A stretch of 64,000 bases of DNA from Longivirga sp036510975 (GCA_036510975.1 DATCCY010000073.1:56806-120805), one strand, 5' to 3'. Positions 37,014-46,791 are shown, counted from the stretch's first letter. The notes: generated by a model from the sequence alone, not told the origin. Numbers and translations: made by a program.

Positions 37014-38254
37014 GCGTCGCAGAGATACCCGCGGTGGCACCCCAGGAGGACACCAGCCTCCGAGGCGCGTTCAACGCCTACGTCGACAAGCTGCGCGGCG
37101 GCGAGCTCGGTTCGCTTCCCGCCGTGCTCGGCCTCGTCGCGATCGTCCTGATCTTCACCGTGCTCCAGGGGGAGACCTTCTTCTCGACCTTCAACTTCGC
37201 GAACCTGCTCACCCAGAGCGCCATGATCATCGTGCTGGCCATGGGCCTGGTGTTCGTACTGCTCCTGGGCGAGATCGACCTCTCGGCCGGCTACTGCGCC
37301 TCGACGTCCGCGGCGATCCTCGGAGTGGCGCTCACCACGAAGGGATGGTCCCTGCCGATCGCGCTCGTCGCCTGCCTCGGCACCGGTGCGATCATCGGTC
37401 TGCTCATCGGTCTGCTGGTCGCGAGGCTGGGCATCCCCTCGTTCGTCGTGACGCTGGCGTTCTTCCTCGCGCTGCAGGGTCTCCTCCTGCTCATCATCGG
37501 CGAGGGCGGCACCATTGGCATCACCGACCCGGCCATCCTGGCGATCGAGAACAACAACCTGAGCCCCCTCGCGGGCTGGGTCCTCTTCCTGATCGTGGTG
37601 GGCGGCTACGCGCTCCTGACCGGACTGCGCATGACCCGCCGCCGCAAGGCAGGGCTCACGGCACAGGTCACCGCGTTGTGGCTGTTCAAGGTCATCGGCA
37701 TCGCCGTCATCGGCGGCCTCTCGGTCTTCTTCCTCAACCAGGAGCGGTCGCGGCACCCGGAGATCACGTCGATCAAGGGCGTGCCCTACGTCGTCGTGCT
37801 GATCCTGGTGCTCCTCGTCGGGCTGACGTTCCTGCTCGGGCGGACGGCCTTCGGCCGGCACGTCTACGCCGTCGGCGGCAACACGGAGGCCGCTCGTCGA
37901 GCCGGCATCAACGTGGCGATGGTCAAGATCACCTGCTTCATCGCCTGTTCCACGCTCGCCGCCGTGGCCGGCATTCTGTTCGCCTCCCGGGACAACTCGA
38001 TCTCGCCGTCCACGGGTGGCTCCTCGACCTTGCTCTACGCGGTCGCAGCAGCCGTCATCGGCGGCACGAGCCTCTTCGGCGGCCGCGGCAAGATGCTGGA
38101 CGCCGTCATCGGTGGCGCTGTCGTCGCCGTGATCGCCAACGGCCTCCCGCTCATCACCGAGCAGCCCGGCATCCAGTTTATCGTCACCGGCCTGGTGCTC
38201 TTGGTCGCGGCGAGCGTCGACGCGCTGTCGCGCAAGCGCTCCGTGGCGTCCTGA
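37010..38254 (+). CDS. Sugar ABC transporter permease (XylH-like)
   Basis: The protein has 414 residues with about 10-12 hydrophobic segments. VFVLLLGEIDLSAGYCASTS and GRTAFGRHVYAVGGNTEAARRAG (the EAA-like coupling region; split here for length) are CUT2-family hallmarks, and the inserted mid-segment (QERSRHPEITSIKGVPYVVV) is as in XylH. It forms the membrane channel of the importer. ATG overlaps the ATPase stop. The ROK regulator gene follows after 31 bases. Confidence 0.9.
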   Translation: MSVAEIPAVAPQEDTSLRGAFNAYVDKLRGGELGSLPAVLGLVAIVLIFTVLQGETFFSTFNFANLLTQSAMIIVLAMGLVFVLLLGEIDLSAGYCASTSAAILGVALTTKGWSLPIALVACLGTGAIIGLLIGLLVARLGIPSFVVTLAFFLALQGLLLLIIGEGGTIGITDPAILAIENNNLSPLAGWVLFLIVVGGYALLTGLRMTRRRKAGLTAQVTALWLFKVIGIAVIGGLSVFFLNQERSRHPEITSIKGVPYVVVLILVLLVGLTFLLGRTAFGRHVYAVGGNTEAARRAGINVAMVKITCFIACSTLAAVAGILFASRDNSISPSTGGSSTLLYAVAAAVIGGTSLFGGRGKMLDAVIGGAVVAVIANGLPLITEQPGIQFIVTGLVLLVAASVDALSRKRSVAS

Positions 38255-38285
38255 CCGACGCCCGCATGCGGAAGGAGGTCGGCCC

Positions 38286-39521
38286 GTGTCGCTGGCGGGA
38301 GCCACGCAGGACGAGGTCCGCCGCCACAACCTGGCGGCGCTCGTCCGGTTCCTGCACGACCACGGGTCGACCTCCCGCTCTGAGCTCGTCAGTCACACCG
38401 GTCTGAACCGCAGCACCGTCGGCGGGCTGCTGTCGGACCTCGTCGCCGCCGACCTCGTGCGCGAGACCGAGCCGGTGGGGCGAGGCGTGGGCCGTCCGTC
38501 GTACGGGGTCGAACCCGTGGTCGAGAGTGCCTACGTCCTGGCGATCGACCTGCGGGTCGACCGCACGATCGCGGCCCTCGTGGGCTTCGGCGGTGTGGTG
38601 CTCGAGCGTCGGGAGCACCGCTACCGCAAGGGCCAGCCTCGGGAGGAGCGGATCGTGGCGCAACTCGTCGCGGTGTGCCAGGACCTGCTCCGGGCCGCCC
38701 CGCCCGGCGCCGTCATCGTCGGTGTCGGGGTGGGTGTGCCCGGTCTGGTGCGTCAGCCCGACGGCCTGGTCCGATTCGCGCCGAACCTCGGGTGGGTCGA
38801 CGTACCGCTGGGGGAGCACCTCGTGGCCGCACTCGGCCTGTCGGTGCCCGTCGTGGTGGGCAACGACTCCGATCTCGGCGCCATCTCCGAGCGGCTGCGC
38901 GGCAGCGCCGTGGGCGCCGCCAACGTCATCTACCTCTCCGGTCAGGTCGGCGTCGGCGGCGGCATCGTCATCGATGGCAATCTCGTCATGGGGGCCCAGG
39001 GCTACGCCGGTGAGGTCGGCCACATGCGGGTCAACCCCCGCGGTCGGGCCTGCCGGTGCGGCGCGATCGGCTGCTGGGAGACCGAGATCGGCGAGCCCGC
39101 CGTGCGGCTGGCGACCGGGTGCCCGAACGGCATGCCCGTCGCCGAGATCGTGGCGCGCGCGGCGACGGGGGACAAGACGGCGGCCAAGGGGCTGCGCACC
39201 GTGGGGGGCTGGCTCGGGGTGGGCGTCGCGAACCTGGTGAACATCCTCAACCCGGACGTCGTCGTGTTCGGTGGCACCCTGCGGGAGATCCTGCCCGCCA
39301 CGCGCGAGGCGGTGAGCGCGGCGGTGTCCGGCGCGCTGACGGCGCCCGGGGAGCACGTGGTGCTGGCGCTGCCCGCCCTCGGGGACGACTCCACCCTGCT
39401 CGGCGCCGCGGAGTCGGCGTTCGCCCCGCTCCTCGAGGACCCCCTCGGTGTGATCGCCGCAGGTCGGGGAACTCGTCTGGTGGGCCTGCACGCGGGCGCC
39501 GTGCCGAGCATGCGCGGGTGA
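38286..39521 (+). CDS. ROK-family transcriptional regulator
   Basis: The protein has 411 residues. The N-terminal winged helix (TSRSELVSHTGLNRSTVGGL, about 30-50) precedes an actin-like ROK sugar-binding domain (AIDLRVDRTIAALVG, GVGVGVPGLV). GHMRVNPRGRACRCGAIGCWET is the ROK His/Cys zinc motif. Repressors of this kind leave DNA on binding a sugar. It closes the sugar operon and probably controls it through the inverted repeats before the binding-protein gene. GTG start behind GGAAGGAGG. Confidence 0.92.
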   Translation: MSLAGATQDEVRRHNLAALVRFLHDHGSTSRSELVSHTGLNRSTVGGLLSDLVAADLVRETEPVGRGVGRPSYGVEPVVESAYVLAIDLRVDRTIAALVGFGGVVLERREHRYRKGQPREERIVAQLVAVCQDLLRAAPPGAVIVGVGVGVPGLVRQPDGLVRFAPNLGWVDVPLGEHLVAALGLSVPVVVGNDSDLGAISERLRGSAVGAANVIYLSGQVGVGGGIVIDGNLVMGAQGYAGEVGHMRVNPRGRACRCGAIGCWETEIGEPAVRLATGCPNGMPVAEIVARAATGDKTAAKGLRTVGGWLGVGVANLVNILNPDVVVFGGTLREILPATREAVSAAVSGALTAPGEHVVLALPALGDDSTLLGAAESAFAPLLEDPLGVIAAGRGTRLVGLHAGAVPSMRG

Positions 39522-39600
39522 CCGAGGCCGCGCTGTGACGGGCACCACCGGCGTACCGTCACGACGTGCGAACGGGCCTGCGGTCCCTAGACTTGAGGAC

Positions 39601-41541
39601 ATGACGCTGCTGCGCGGGATCAGGTCGCCCGAGGACCTGCGAGCGCTTCCGGCGGACCAGCTGCCGCTGCTCGCGGAGGAGATCCGGGCCGAGCTCGTGG
39701 AGAAGGTCACGCGGTCCGGCGGCCATCTCGGGCCCAACCTCGGCGTGGTGGAGCTCACGATCGCGCTGCACCGCGTCTTCCGGTCACCCCAGGACGTCCT
39801 CGTCTTCGACACCGGTCACCAGTCCTACGTGCACAAGATGCTGACCGGCCGGCTCGAGGGCTTCGAACAGCTGCGGCAGGAGGGCCACCTGTCCGGCTAC
39901 CCCAGCCGTGCAGAGTCCGAGCACGACGTCGTCGAGAACTCGCACGCCTCGACCGCGCTGTCGTGGGCCGACGGCATCGCGAAGGGGTTCGAGCGCCAAG
40001 GCGTGCTCGGCACGCGCCACGTCGTCGGGATCATCGGCGACGGCGCGCTCACGGGCGGCATGGCATGGGAGGCGATCAACAACATCGCCGCAGCGCCCGA
40101 CCGTCCCGTCGTGATGGTGGTCAACGACAACGGCCGCAGCTACTCGCCCACCATCGGCGGCCTCGCCGACCACCTCGCGACGCTGCGGACCGCCCACAGC
40201 TATGAGCGGGTGCTCGACTGGGGCAAGTCCGTGCTCGGGTCCACGCCCGTCGTCGGGCCGCCGATCTACGAGACCCTCCACGGCGTCAAGAAGGGGCTCA
40301 AGGACGTGCTCGCGCCGCAGGGCATGTTCGAGGACCTCGGCCTCAAGTACATCGGTCCGGTCGACGGCCACGACATCGTCGCGCTGGAGCACGCGCTCGG
40401 ACGGGCGCGCAGCTTCCCCGGGCCCGTCATCGTCCACGTGATCACCGAGAAGGGTCGCGGTTACCGCCCCGCCGAGCTCGACGACGCCGAGCGGTTCCAC
40501 GCCGTCGGGGTCATCGACGCCGAGACGGGCCTGCCGCTGCGGGCGAGCGCCACCACGTGGACCGACGTGTTCTCCGACGAGCTCGTCACCCAGGGACGGC
40601 TCCGCCCCCGGCTCGTGGCCGTCACCGCTGCGATGATGGGCCCGACGGGCCTCGACGCCTTCTGCGCGCAGTTCCCGAGCCGCACCTACGACGTCGGCAT
40701 CGCCGAGCAGCACGCGGCGACGAGCGCCGCGGGCATGGCGTTCGCCGGGCTGCACCCGGTGGTGGCGGTCTACGCGACCTTCATCAACCGAGCGTTCGAC
40801 CAGGTGCTCATGGACTGCGCCCTGCACCACGCCGGCGTCACCTTCGTGCTCGACCGGGCCGGGGTCACGGGCGAGGACGGAGCGAGCCACAACGGCATGT
40901 GGGACATGTCGATCCTGCAGGTCGTGCCGGGTCTGCGGATCGCGGCACCGCGCGACGCCGGCACCCTGCGCGAGGAGCTGCGCGAAGCGCTCGACGTCGA
41001 CGACGCTCCCACGGTCGTGCGCTTCCCCAAGGGCGCCGTCGGAGCAGAGGTGCCGGCGCTCGAGCGGGTCGGCGGTGTCGACGTGCTCCGCAAGGACCCG
41101 GGCGCCGGGGTGCTGCTCGTGTCGGTCGGCTCCTTCGCGCCGCTCTGCCTCGAGGTGGCGGACCGCCTGGCGCAGCAGGGGATCGCGGTCACCGTCGTCG
41201 ACCCGCGGTGGGTGGCTCCCGTGCCGCCGGCGCTCGTCGAGCTCGCCCGCGGGCACGCGCTGGTGGTCAGCGTCGAGGACAACGGCCGTACGGGGGGGAT
41301 CGGCTCGTCGATCGCGGCTGCGCTGCGTGACGCCGACCTCGACGTGCCCTTCCGAGACTTCGGGATCGAGCGCCGCTTCCTGCACCACGGCACGCGGGCG
41401 TCGGTGCTGGCCGAGCTCGGGCTGACCGCCCAGGACGTGTCGAGGGCGATCGTGGAGACCGTGGCACGGCTCGACCACTCCGCACAGACCCCCGGAGAGC
41501 GCTCGACGTCCGAGGTGGAGCGCTCCGGCGACGCAGGCTGA
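39601..41541 (+). CDS. dxs: 1-deoxy-D-xylulose-5-phosphate synthase
   Basis: The protein has 646 residues. It condenses pyruvate and glyceraldehyde 3-phosphate with thiamine diphosphate, the first step of the MEP isoprenoid pathway. SGGHLGPNLGVVELTIALHR, FDTGHQSYVHKMLTGR and IIGDGALTGGMAWEAINN (GDG...NN ThDP motif) are in the N-terminal half; GIAEQHAATSAAGMAFAG carries the catalytic Glu. I chose ATG behind GAGG; an upstream in-frame start adds 22 poorly conserved residues. Equivalent to Rv2682c dxs1. Confidence 0.95.
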   Translation: MTLLRGIRSPEDLRALPADQLPLLAEEIRAELVEKVTRSGGHLGPNLGVVELTIALHRVFRSPQDVLVFDTGHQSYVHKMLTGRLEGFEQLRQEGHLSGYPSRAESEHDVVENSHASTALSWADGIAKGFERQGVLGTRHVVGIIGDGALTGGMAWEAINNIAAAPDRPVVMVVNDNGRSYSPTIGGLADHLATLRTAHSYERVLDWGKSVLGSTPVVGPPIYETLHGVKKGLKDVLAPQGMFEDLGLKYIGPVDGHDIVALEHALGRARSFPGPVIVHVITEKGRGYRPAELDDAERFHAVGVIDAETGLPLRASATTWTDVFSDELVTQGRLRPRLVAVTAAMMGPTGLDAFCAQFPSRTYDVGIAEQHAATSAAGMAFAGLHPVVAVYATFINRAFDQVLMDCALHHAGVTFVLDRAGVTGEDGASHNGMWDMSILQVVPGLRIAAPRDAGTLREELREALDVDDAPTVVRFPKGAVGAEVPALERVGGVDVLRKDPGAGVLLVSVGSFAPLCLEVADRLAQQGIAVTVVDPRWVAPVPPALVELARGHALVVSVEDNGRTGGIGSSIAAALRDADLDVPFRDFGIERRFLHHGTRASVLAELGLTAQDVSRAIVETVARLDHSAQTPGERSTSEVERSGDAG

Positions 41542-41550
41542 GGCGGCCGG

Positions 41551-42459
41551 TCAGGCGCCGCGGCGCGCCGGGCGGCCCTGCTCGGCCGGCGCGGGGTCGG
41601 CCAGGGACTGGCGCACCGAGTCCCCGCCCGCGCGGACGAGGGTCACCTCGTCCGCCGTGACCAGCACCGGTCGCGGGAAGCCGCGGTCGTCGGGCTCGGT
41701 CAGCTGCGACGCCGCAGCGGCGAACGCCGGGTCGATGCGCCCGAGGTCGAGCCAGCCCCGGCTGCGCATCGGGATCGCCGCGGACCGCATCCCCTGGCCG
41801 TCGACGAGCGCCGTCCGGAAGGTCCCGGACGCGAGCAGGGTCAGGACGTCGGCGTCGCCCAGCGGGCGCAGCACGGCGGTCGGATCGCGGTGCAGGCGTT
41901 CACCCGCGAGCGCCGCCATGTCCGCGAGGTAGCAGTCGGCCCGCGCGCTCGCGAGCCCGACGTCGAGGCCCAGCGCATCCAGGACACCCGCGGGCAGCAG
42001 ACCGACCTCGTCGGGGTCCGGACGGCCGTCGTCGTCGTAGCCGCGCAGCGCGAGACCGACGTCGAGGGCTCCGCCGAGGACCGTGCGCCGGGTCCAGGCC
42101 TCGCCCGGGTGGAGCGGGTGGTCGTGCGGCAGCGCGCGAGGACGAACGCGCGACACGATCCGCTGTCGAACCTCCGGCGCCTCGTCGCCAGCGGCGTGCA
42201 GCATCTCGTCGAGGGCGATGCGCAGCCGCAGCCAGCGGGCGAGCCGGCGCTGCACGAGGGTGTCGGGCAGCCGACCCGAAGGGTCTCCGGCTGCGGCGAC
42301 GAGCTCGTCCCAGGGGATCTCGAGCAGACTGCCGTCGAGGGTCCGCGGGCGCACGACAGCGCGCTCGCGCGTCTCGAGCTCGGCGAGGGCGCCCTGGTCG
42401 AGCAGGGTCACGGCGAGCACAGCGCGCCGCAACGCTGTGGAGGTCCGCTCGTCGGTCAC
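41551..42459 (-). CDS. Conserved hypothetical protein
   Basis: The protein has 302 residues and a GTG start. It is soluble, Leu/Ala/Asp-rich, without a membrane segment. LPDTLVQRRLARWLRLRIAL and HPGEAWTRRTVLGGALDVGL are the most conserved-looking blocks, and PDEVGLLPAGVLDALGLDVG recurs in actinobacterial orthologs as far as I recall. I see no catalytic motif. It converges on dxs, nine bases apart. Confidence 0.65.
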   Translation of the reverse strand: MTDERTSTALRRAVLAVTLLDQGALAELETRERAVVRPRTLDGSLLEIPWDELVAAAGDPSGRLPDTLVQRRLARWLRLRIALDEMLHAAGDEAPEVRQRIVSRVRPRALPHDHPLHPGEAWTRRTVLGGALDVGLALRGYDDDGRPDPDEVGLLPAGVLDALGLDVGLASARADCYLADMAALAGERLHRDPTAVLRPLGDADVLTLLASGTFRTALVDGQGMRSAAIPMRSRGWLDLGRIDPAFAAAASQLTEPDDRGFPRPVLVTADEVTLVRAGGDSVRQSLADPAPAEQGRPARRGA

Positions 42460-42503
42460 GGGTCGACCGTACGCCCGATTGCGCGAGGTTCCGAGGCCCC
42501 CGC

Positions 42504-42552
42504 GGGTGACACTCGGTACCGATCGCGTGCGCGATGTGACCGAGCGTCACCC
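42504..42552. terminator. Long two-part hairpin after fadB
   Basis: Outer arms GGGTGACACTCGGT and ACCGAGCGTCACCC differ at one position. An inner stem ATCGCG-TG-CGCGAT lies inside. The 49-base structure falls 75 bases past the fadB stop and 45 bases before the GTG of the hypothetical gene, on the same strand. It could end the fadAB transcript. Confidence 0.65.
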
Positions 42553-42626
42553 GGGCTTCGCCCGTTCGGCCGTCCGCGCGGCGCGGCCCCGGTCCGAGGA
42601 CTCCGGGGCCACGCGGTGCCGGGGCG

Positions 42627-44741
42627 CTAGCCGACGCTGGCCACGCCCACCGGGAGGAAGCGCCGGCCCGTCACGCGCTCGCTCGTTCCCGTGCGGTCGA
42701 GGTACGGCGTGATCCCGCCGAGGTGGAACGGCCACCCGGCGCCGAGCAGCATGCACAGGTCGATGTCCTGCGGCGCCGCCACGACGCCCTCGTCGAGCAT
42801 CCGACGGGCCTCGTCGGCCACGGCGTCGAGCGCCCGCTGCCGCACCTGCTCCGCGGTCGAGGGCGTGTCGCCGATGGTGAAGATCTCGGCGACGTCCTCG
42901 GCGATGCGCGGCGTCGAGCCGTCCCAGGCGAGCAGGGTCGTCTTGCCGGCCTCGACCATGCGGCGCTGGTTCTCCGAGACCCCGAACCGGTCGGGGAACG
43001 CCTGGTGCAGGGTCTCGCCGGTGTGGAAGGCGACTGCCGGTCCGACCATCTGCACGAGGACGTACGGCGACATCGGCAGCCCGAGCGGGTCGAGGGCCGA
43101 GTTGACGATGTCGAACGACGTGCCCTCGTCGTAGGCCGCCATGACCTCACCGAGGAACCGGGTGAGCAGCCGGTTGACGACGAACGCGGGCGCGTCCTTC
43201 ACGAGCACGCACGACTTCTTGAGCGACTTGCCGAGCGCGAACGCCGTCGCCAGGGAGGCGTCGTCGGTCTTCTCGGCGCGCGCGATCTCCAGCAACGGCA
43301 TGAGCGCGACCGGGTTGAAGAAGTGGAACCCGACGACGCGCTCCGGATGCGCCAGGTTCTCCGCCATCGCGGTCACCGACAGGGAGGAGGTGTTGGTGAG
43401 CAGCACGCAGGTGTCCGACACGACGGCCTCGACCTCGGCGAAGACCTGCTGCTTGACCTTGAGGTCCTCGAAGACGGCCTCGATGACGACGTCGGCGTCC
43501 GCGAACGCGTCCTTGGTGATCGAGCCCGTCACGAGCGCCTTGAGCCGGTTGGCCTTGTCGTTGTTGAGGCGGTGCTTCGCGTGGAGCTTGTCGATCTCGC
43601 CCCGGACGTAGTCCACGCCCTTGTCGACACGTGCCTGGTCGAGGTCGGTCAGGACCACCGGCACCTCGAGGCGCTGCACGAACAGCAGCGCGAGCTGGCT
43701 GGCCATGAGTCCCGCGCCGACGACGCCGACCTTGGTGACGGGTCGCGCGAGCGACTTGTCCGGCACGCCGACCGGTCGCTTCGCGCGTCGCTGCACGAGG
43801 TCGAAGGAGTAGAGGCCAGCCCGCAGCTCGTCGCTCATCACGAGGTCGGCGAGCGCGTCGTCCTCGGCGGCGAAGCCCTCGTCGCGGGAGGCGGTGCGGG
43901 CCGCCGCGACGAGGTCGAGCGCGCGGTACGGAGCGGGCGCCGCACCGTGGACCTTGGCGTCGGCGAAGGCGCGGCCGGCGGCGACGGCGGCGTCCCACGT
44001 CGCGGCGTCGGCGAGCGGTGCGCGCGCGACCGTGACCTCGCCGGAGATGACGTGCGCGGCCCAGCGCAGCGACTCCACGAGGAAGTCGGCCGGCTCGAAC
44101 GCGACGTCGAACATGCCCAGGTCCATGGCCTCGGCGGGCTTGAGCATGCGGTTCTGGTTGAGCGGGTTCTCGAGGATGACCTTGAGCGCCTTCTCCGGAC
44201 CGATGAGGCGCGGCAGCAGGTAGGCGCCACCCCAGCCGGGGATGAGACCGAGGGCCACCTCGGGGAAGGAGATCAGGCCGGCGCCGGTCGACAGCGTGCG
44301 GTAGCGGCAGTGCATCGCGATCTCGAGGCCGCCGCCCATCGCCGCGCCGTTGACGAGGGCGAACGACGGGATCGGGAGCTCCTCGAGCCGGCGGAGCGTG
44401 TCGTGGCCGGCCTTGCCGACGGCGAAGGCCTGCTCTCGCGCGGTGATCTGACCGACCCCGGTGAGGTCGGCGCCGACGCCGAAGACGAACGGCTTGCCCG
44501 TGACGGCGACCGCGACGATCTCGCCCGCGGACGCCGCAGTGTGCACCTGGTCCAGCGCCGCGGACAGCGATTGCAGGCCGCCGACCCCGAAGGTGTTCGG
44601 CTTGGTGTGGTCCTTGCCGTTGTCGAGCGTGATGAGCGCGGCCTTGCCGACGCCGTACGGGAGCTCGACGACGCGTAGCAGCGCCTGCGTCACGAGCTCG
44701 TCCGGCGCGCCTGAGGTGGTGATCTCGGTCATCGTCGTCAC
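42627..44741 (-). CDS. fadB: Fatty-acid oxidation multifunctional protein (enoyl-CoA hydratase/3-hydroxyacyl-CoA dehydrogenase)
   Basis: The protein has 704 residues. The N-terminal crotonase domain (1-290) has GVGADLTGV and LVNGAAMGGGLEIAMHCRY, the oxyanion-hole glycines, and GLIPGWGGAYLLPRLIG. The dehydrogenase part begins KVGVVGAGLMASQLALLFVQ (GxGxM NAD motif) and continues with TNTSSLSVTAMA, VVGFHFFNPVALMPLLEI and the C-terminal helices. It hydrates 2-enoyl-CoA and oxidises 3-hydroxyacyl-CoA. GTG overlaps the thiolase stop; an ATG three codons on is an alternative. Confidence 0.93.
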   Translation of the reverse strand: MTTMTEITTSGAPDELVTQALLRVVELPYGVGKAALITLDNGKDHTKPNTFGVGGLQSLSAALDQVHTAASAGEIVAVAVTGKPFVFGVGADLTGVGQITAREQAFAVGKAGHDTLRRLEELPIPSFALVNGAAMGGGLEIAMHCRYRTLSTGAGLISFPEVALGLIPGWGGAYLLPRLIGPEKALKVILENPLNQNRMLKPAEAMDLGMFDVAFEPADFLVESLRWAAHVISGEVTVARAPLADAATWDAAVAAGRAFADAKVHGAAPAPYRALDLVAAARTASRDEGFAAEDDALADLVMSDELRAGLYSFDLVQRRAKRPVGVPDKSLARPVTKVGVVGAGLMASQLALLFVQRLEVPVVLTDLDQARVDKGVDYVRGEIDKLHAKHRLNNDKANRLKALVTGSITKDAFADADVVIEAVFEDLKVKQQVFAEVEAVVSDTCVLLTNTSSLSVTAMAENLAHPERVVGFHFFNPVALMPLLEIARAEKTDDASLATAFALGKSLKKSCVLVKDAPAFVVNRLLTRFLGEVMAAYDEGTSFDIVNSALDPLGLPMSPYVLVQMVGPAVAFHTGETLHQAFPDRFGVSENQRRMVEAGKTTLLAWDGSTPRIAEDVAEIFTIGDTPSTAEQVRQRALDAVADEARRMLDEGVVAAPQDIDLCMLLGAGWPFHLGGITPYLDRTGTSERVTGRRFLPVGVASVG

Positions 44742-45949
44742 GCGTCCTTGCCGTCGAAGTGAGGGTTCTCCCAGATGACCGTGCCGCCCATGCCGAGGCC
44801 GATGCACATGGTCGTGAGGCCGTAGCGGACGTCGGGACGCGCCTCGAAGCCGCGCGCCAGGTAGGCCATCAGCCGGATGCCCGAGGAGGCCAGCGGGTGT
44901 CCGACGGCGATGGCGCCGCCGTACTGGTTGACCCGTGCGTCGTCGTCGGCGATGCCGAAGTGGTCGAGGAACGCGAGCACCTGGACGGCGAACGCCTCGT
45001 TGACCTCGAACAGGCCGATGTCGTCGATCGTGAGGCCGGCCTTCGCCAGCGCCTTCTCGGTCGAGGGGACCGGGCCGACGCCCATCACCTCGGGTGCGAC
45101 GCCTGCGAAGGCGAAGGACACGAGGCGGGCCTTGGCGGTGAGGCCGAGCTCGGTGGCGACGCTCTCCGCGGCGAGGATGGCGCCGGTGGCGCCGTCGTTG
45201 AGCCCGGCGGCGTTGCCGGCGGTGACCCGCCCGTGCGGCCGGAACGGCGTCTTGAGCGCGCCCAGGCCCTCCAGCGTCGTCCCCGGACGCGGCGGCTCGT
45301 CGACCGTCGCGAGACCCCAGCCGGCGGCCGCGACGCGCGTCGCGACGGGGACCAGGTCGAGCTGGACGACGCCGTCGGCGTAGGCCTTGGCGGTGCGCTC
45401 CTGGCTGCGCAGCGCGAACTCGTCCGCGCGCAGCTTGGTCAGGTGCGGGAAGCGGTCGTGCAGGTTCTCGGCCGTCTTGCCCATGAACAGGGCCTCGGGG
45501 TCGACGAGCTTCTCGGCGATCAGGCGCGGGTTCGGGTCCATCGCCTCGCCCATGGGGTGACGGCCCATGTGCTCGACGCCGCCGGCCACGACGACGTCGT
45601 AGGCGCCGACCCCGATGCCGCTGGAGAGGTTGGTGACCGCGGTGAGAGCGCCCGCGCACATGCGGTCGACGGACTGGCCGGGGACCGACTGCGGGAATCC
45701 GGCAAGGATGCCGGCCGTGCGGCCGAGGGTCAGGCCCTGGTCGCCGATCTGCGTCGTGGCGGCGACGGCGACGTCGTCGATGCGCTCCGGCGGGAGCGAC
45801 GGGTTGCGGCGCAGCAGCTCGCGGAACACGGCGACGACGAGGTCGTCGGCCCGGGTCTCGGCGTAGATGCCGTTGGCGCCGGCCTTGCCGAACGGTGTGC
45901 GGACGGCGTCGACGAGGACGACGTCGCGCACGGCACGGGTGGGGGACAC
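44738..45949 (-). CDS. fadA: Acetyl-CoA acyltransferase (thiolase)
   Basis: The protein has 403 residues. VDRMCAGALTAVTN holds the nucleophilic Cys, GGAIAVGHPLASSGIR the His and CIGLGMGGTVIWE the second Cys. It cleaves 3-ketoacyl-CoA with CoA to release acetyl-CoA, the last beta-oxidation step, feeding the fadB product. I chose the GTG of VSPTRAVRDVV, which has GAGGAG five bases before it; a GTG 15 bases upstream is possible. fadB follows with a GTGA overlap. Confidence 0.93.
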   Translation of the reverse strand: MSPTRAVRDVVLVDAVRTPFGKAGANGIYAETRADDLVVAVFRELLRRNPSLPPERIDDVAVAATTQIGDQGLTLGRTAGILAGFPQSVPGQSVDRMCAGALTAVTNLSSGIGVGAYDVVVAGGVEHMGRHPMGEAMDPNPRLIAEKLVDPEALFMGKTAENLHDRFPHLTKLRADEFALRSQERTAKAYADGVVQLDLVPVATRVAAAGWGLATVDEPPRPGTTLEGLGALKTPFRPHGRVTAGNAAGLNDGATGAILAAESVATELGLTAKARLVSFAFAGVAPEVMGVGPVPSTEKALAKAGLTIDDIGLFEVNEAFAVQVLAFLDHFGIADDDARVNQYGGAIAVGHPLASSGIRLMAYLARGFEARPDVRYGLTTMCIGLGMGGTVIWENPHFDGKDA

Positions 45950-46038
45950 GGGCACTCCTCGCACGTGGGGGACCGATGGTTACCCACCGGTAATCCCCGA
46001 TGCTACCCACCAGTAACCCGCCGCGGAACCGGGGCCGT

Positions 46039-46099
46039 GTTTTCACTGAAGGACGCCTTTGTTGCCTAGAGGACAACAAAGGCGTCCTTCACCGAGAAC
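46039..46099. repeat. Dispersed palindromic repeat, copy 3
   Basis: A perfect 18-bp stem (TGAAGGACGCCTTTGTTG at 46047-46064, its complement at 46074-46091) encloses CCTAGAGGA. The 24-base right arm is identical to copy 2, and the loop resembles copy 2 (TGCxTAGAG). The left outer arm GTTTTCAC has diverged. It ends two bases past the alkD stop on the minus strand, and it may terminate alkD. Confidence 0.93.
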
Positions 46100-46101
46100 T
46101 C

Positions 46102-46791
46102 TCAGAGGTTCTTGAGGGCTTCTCTTCGCGAGAGGGGGGAGAGGTCGGGGTGCATCTGCACGAAGGTGCGGACCCACTCGGGGTCCTTCCAGGCGAGGTC
46201 GCGCAGCGCCCAGCCGATGGCCTTGCGGTGGAAGAACTCGCGGGACGCGGCGTTGGCCTCGATCACGTCGGTGAGCAGAGCGTGGTCGGTCGCGAGGCCG
46301 GAGCCGAGCTGGCTCAGGATCGCCGTACGCCGCAGCCACAGGTCGTCGTGCTCGGCCCATCGACGCACGACCGAAGCCATCTCGGCCGGGAAGGCACGGT
46401 GCAGCGGCGCGACCTGGCGCCCCGCCACGACGTCGACGAGGTCCCACCAGGCGCCCGTCACGACCAGGTGCTCCAGCAGCCGCACGAGGTCGGGATCGCG
46501 CCAGGCCCGCGCGGCGCGCAGGTCGAGGACCGCCAGGGCGGCGTAGCGCTCCTCGCGGAACGTGGCGCCGTCGTAGAGCTCTCGGATGGTGGCGTCCCAC
46601 GTAGCGCGGTCGGTCACGGGATGCGCGGCGAGGACAGGGCGCAGAGCGGCGACCTGCACGGGCTTCGGAGCGCCGCGGAACGGCATCGCCGACTTCATGT
46701 AGGACTGCATCGCGACCGCGCGCTCGGGGTCGGCCACCGCCGCCAACGCGGCGCGCACGTCGTCGACGAGGGCGCGGTCGGGTCCGGTCAC
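46102..46791 (-). CDS. DNA alkylation repair protein (AlkD-type HEAT-like)
   Basis: The protein has 229 residues of alpha-helical HEAT-like repeats. YMKSAMPFRGAPKPVQVAAL, ALAVLDLRAARAWRD, HLVVTGAWWDLVDVVAGRQV and FFHRKAIGWALRDLAWKDPE match AlkD, which excises positively charged alkylpurines. The Trp-Trp-Asp and Lys-Arg residues near the active cleft are present. GTG start. It is inserted between fadA and RNase D compared with the mycobacterial order. Confidence 0.88.
   Translation of the reverse strand: MTGPDRALVDDVRAALAAVADPERAVAMQSYMKSAMPFRGAPKPVQVAALRPVLAAHPVTDRATWDATIRELYDGATFREERYAALAVLDLRAARAWRDPDLVRLLEHLVVTGAWWDLVDVVAGRQVAPLHRAFPAEMASVVRRWAEHDDLWLRRTAILSQLGSGLATDHALLTDVIEANAASREFFHRKAIGWALRDLAWKDPEWVRTFVQMHPDLSPLSRREALKNL

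Noticed and set aside
42627..46079. A 1150-residue reading frame covering fadB and running through fadA
   Set aside because: Only the part from 44741 downward matches FadB; the rest is Arg/Gly-rich read-through opposite the true thiolase frame.
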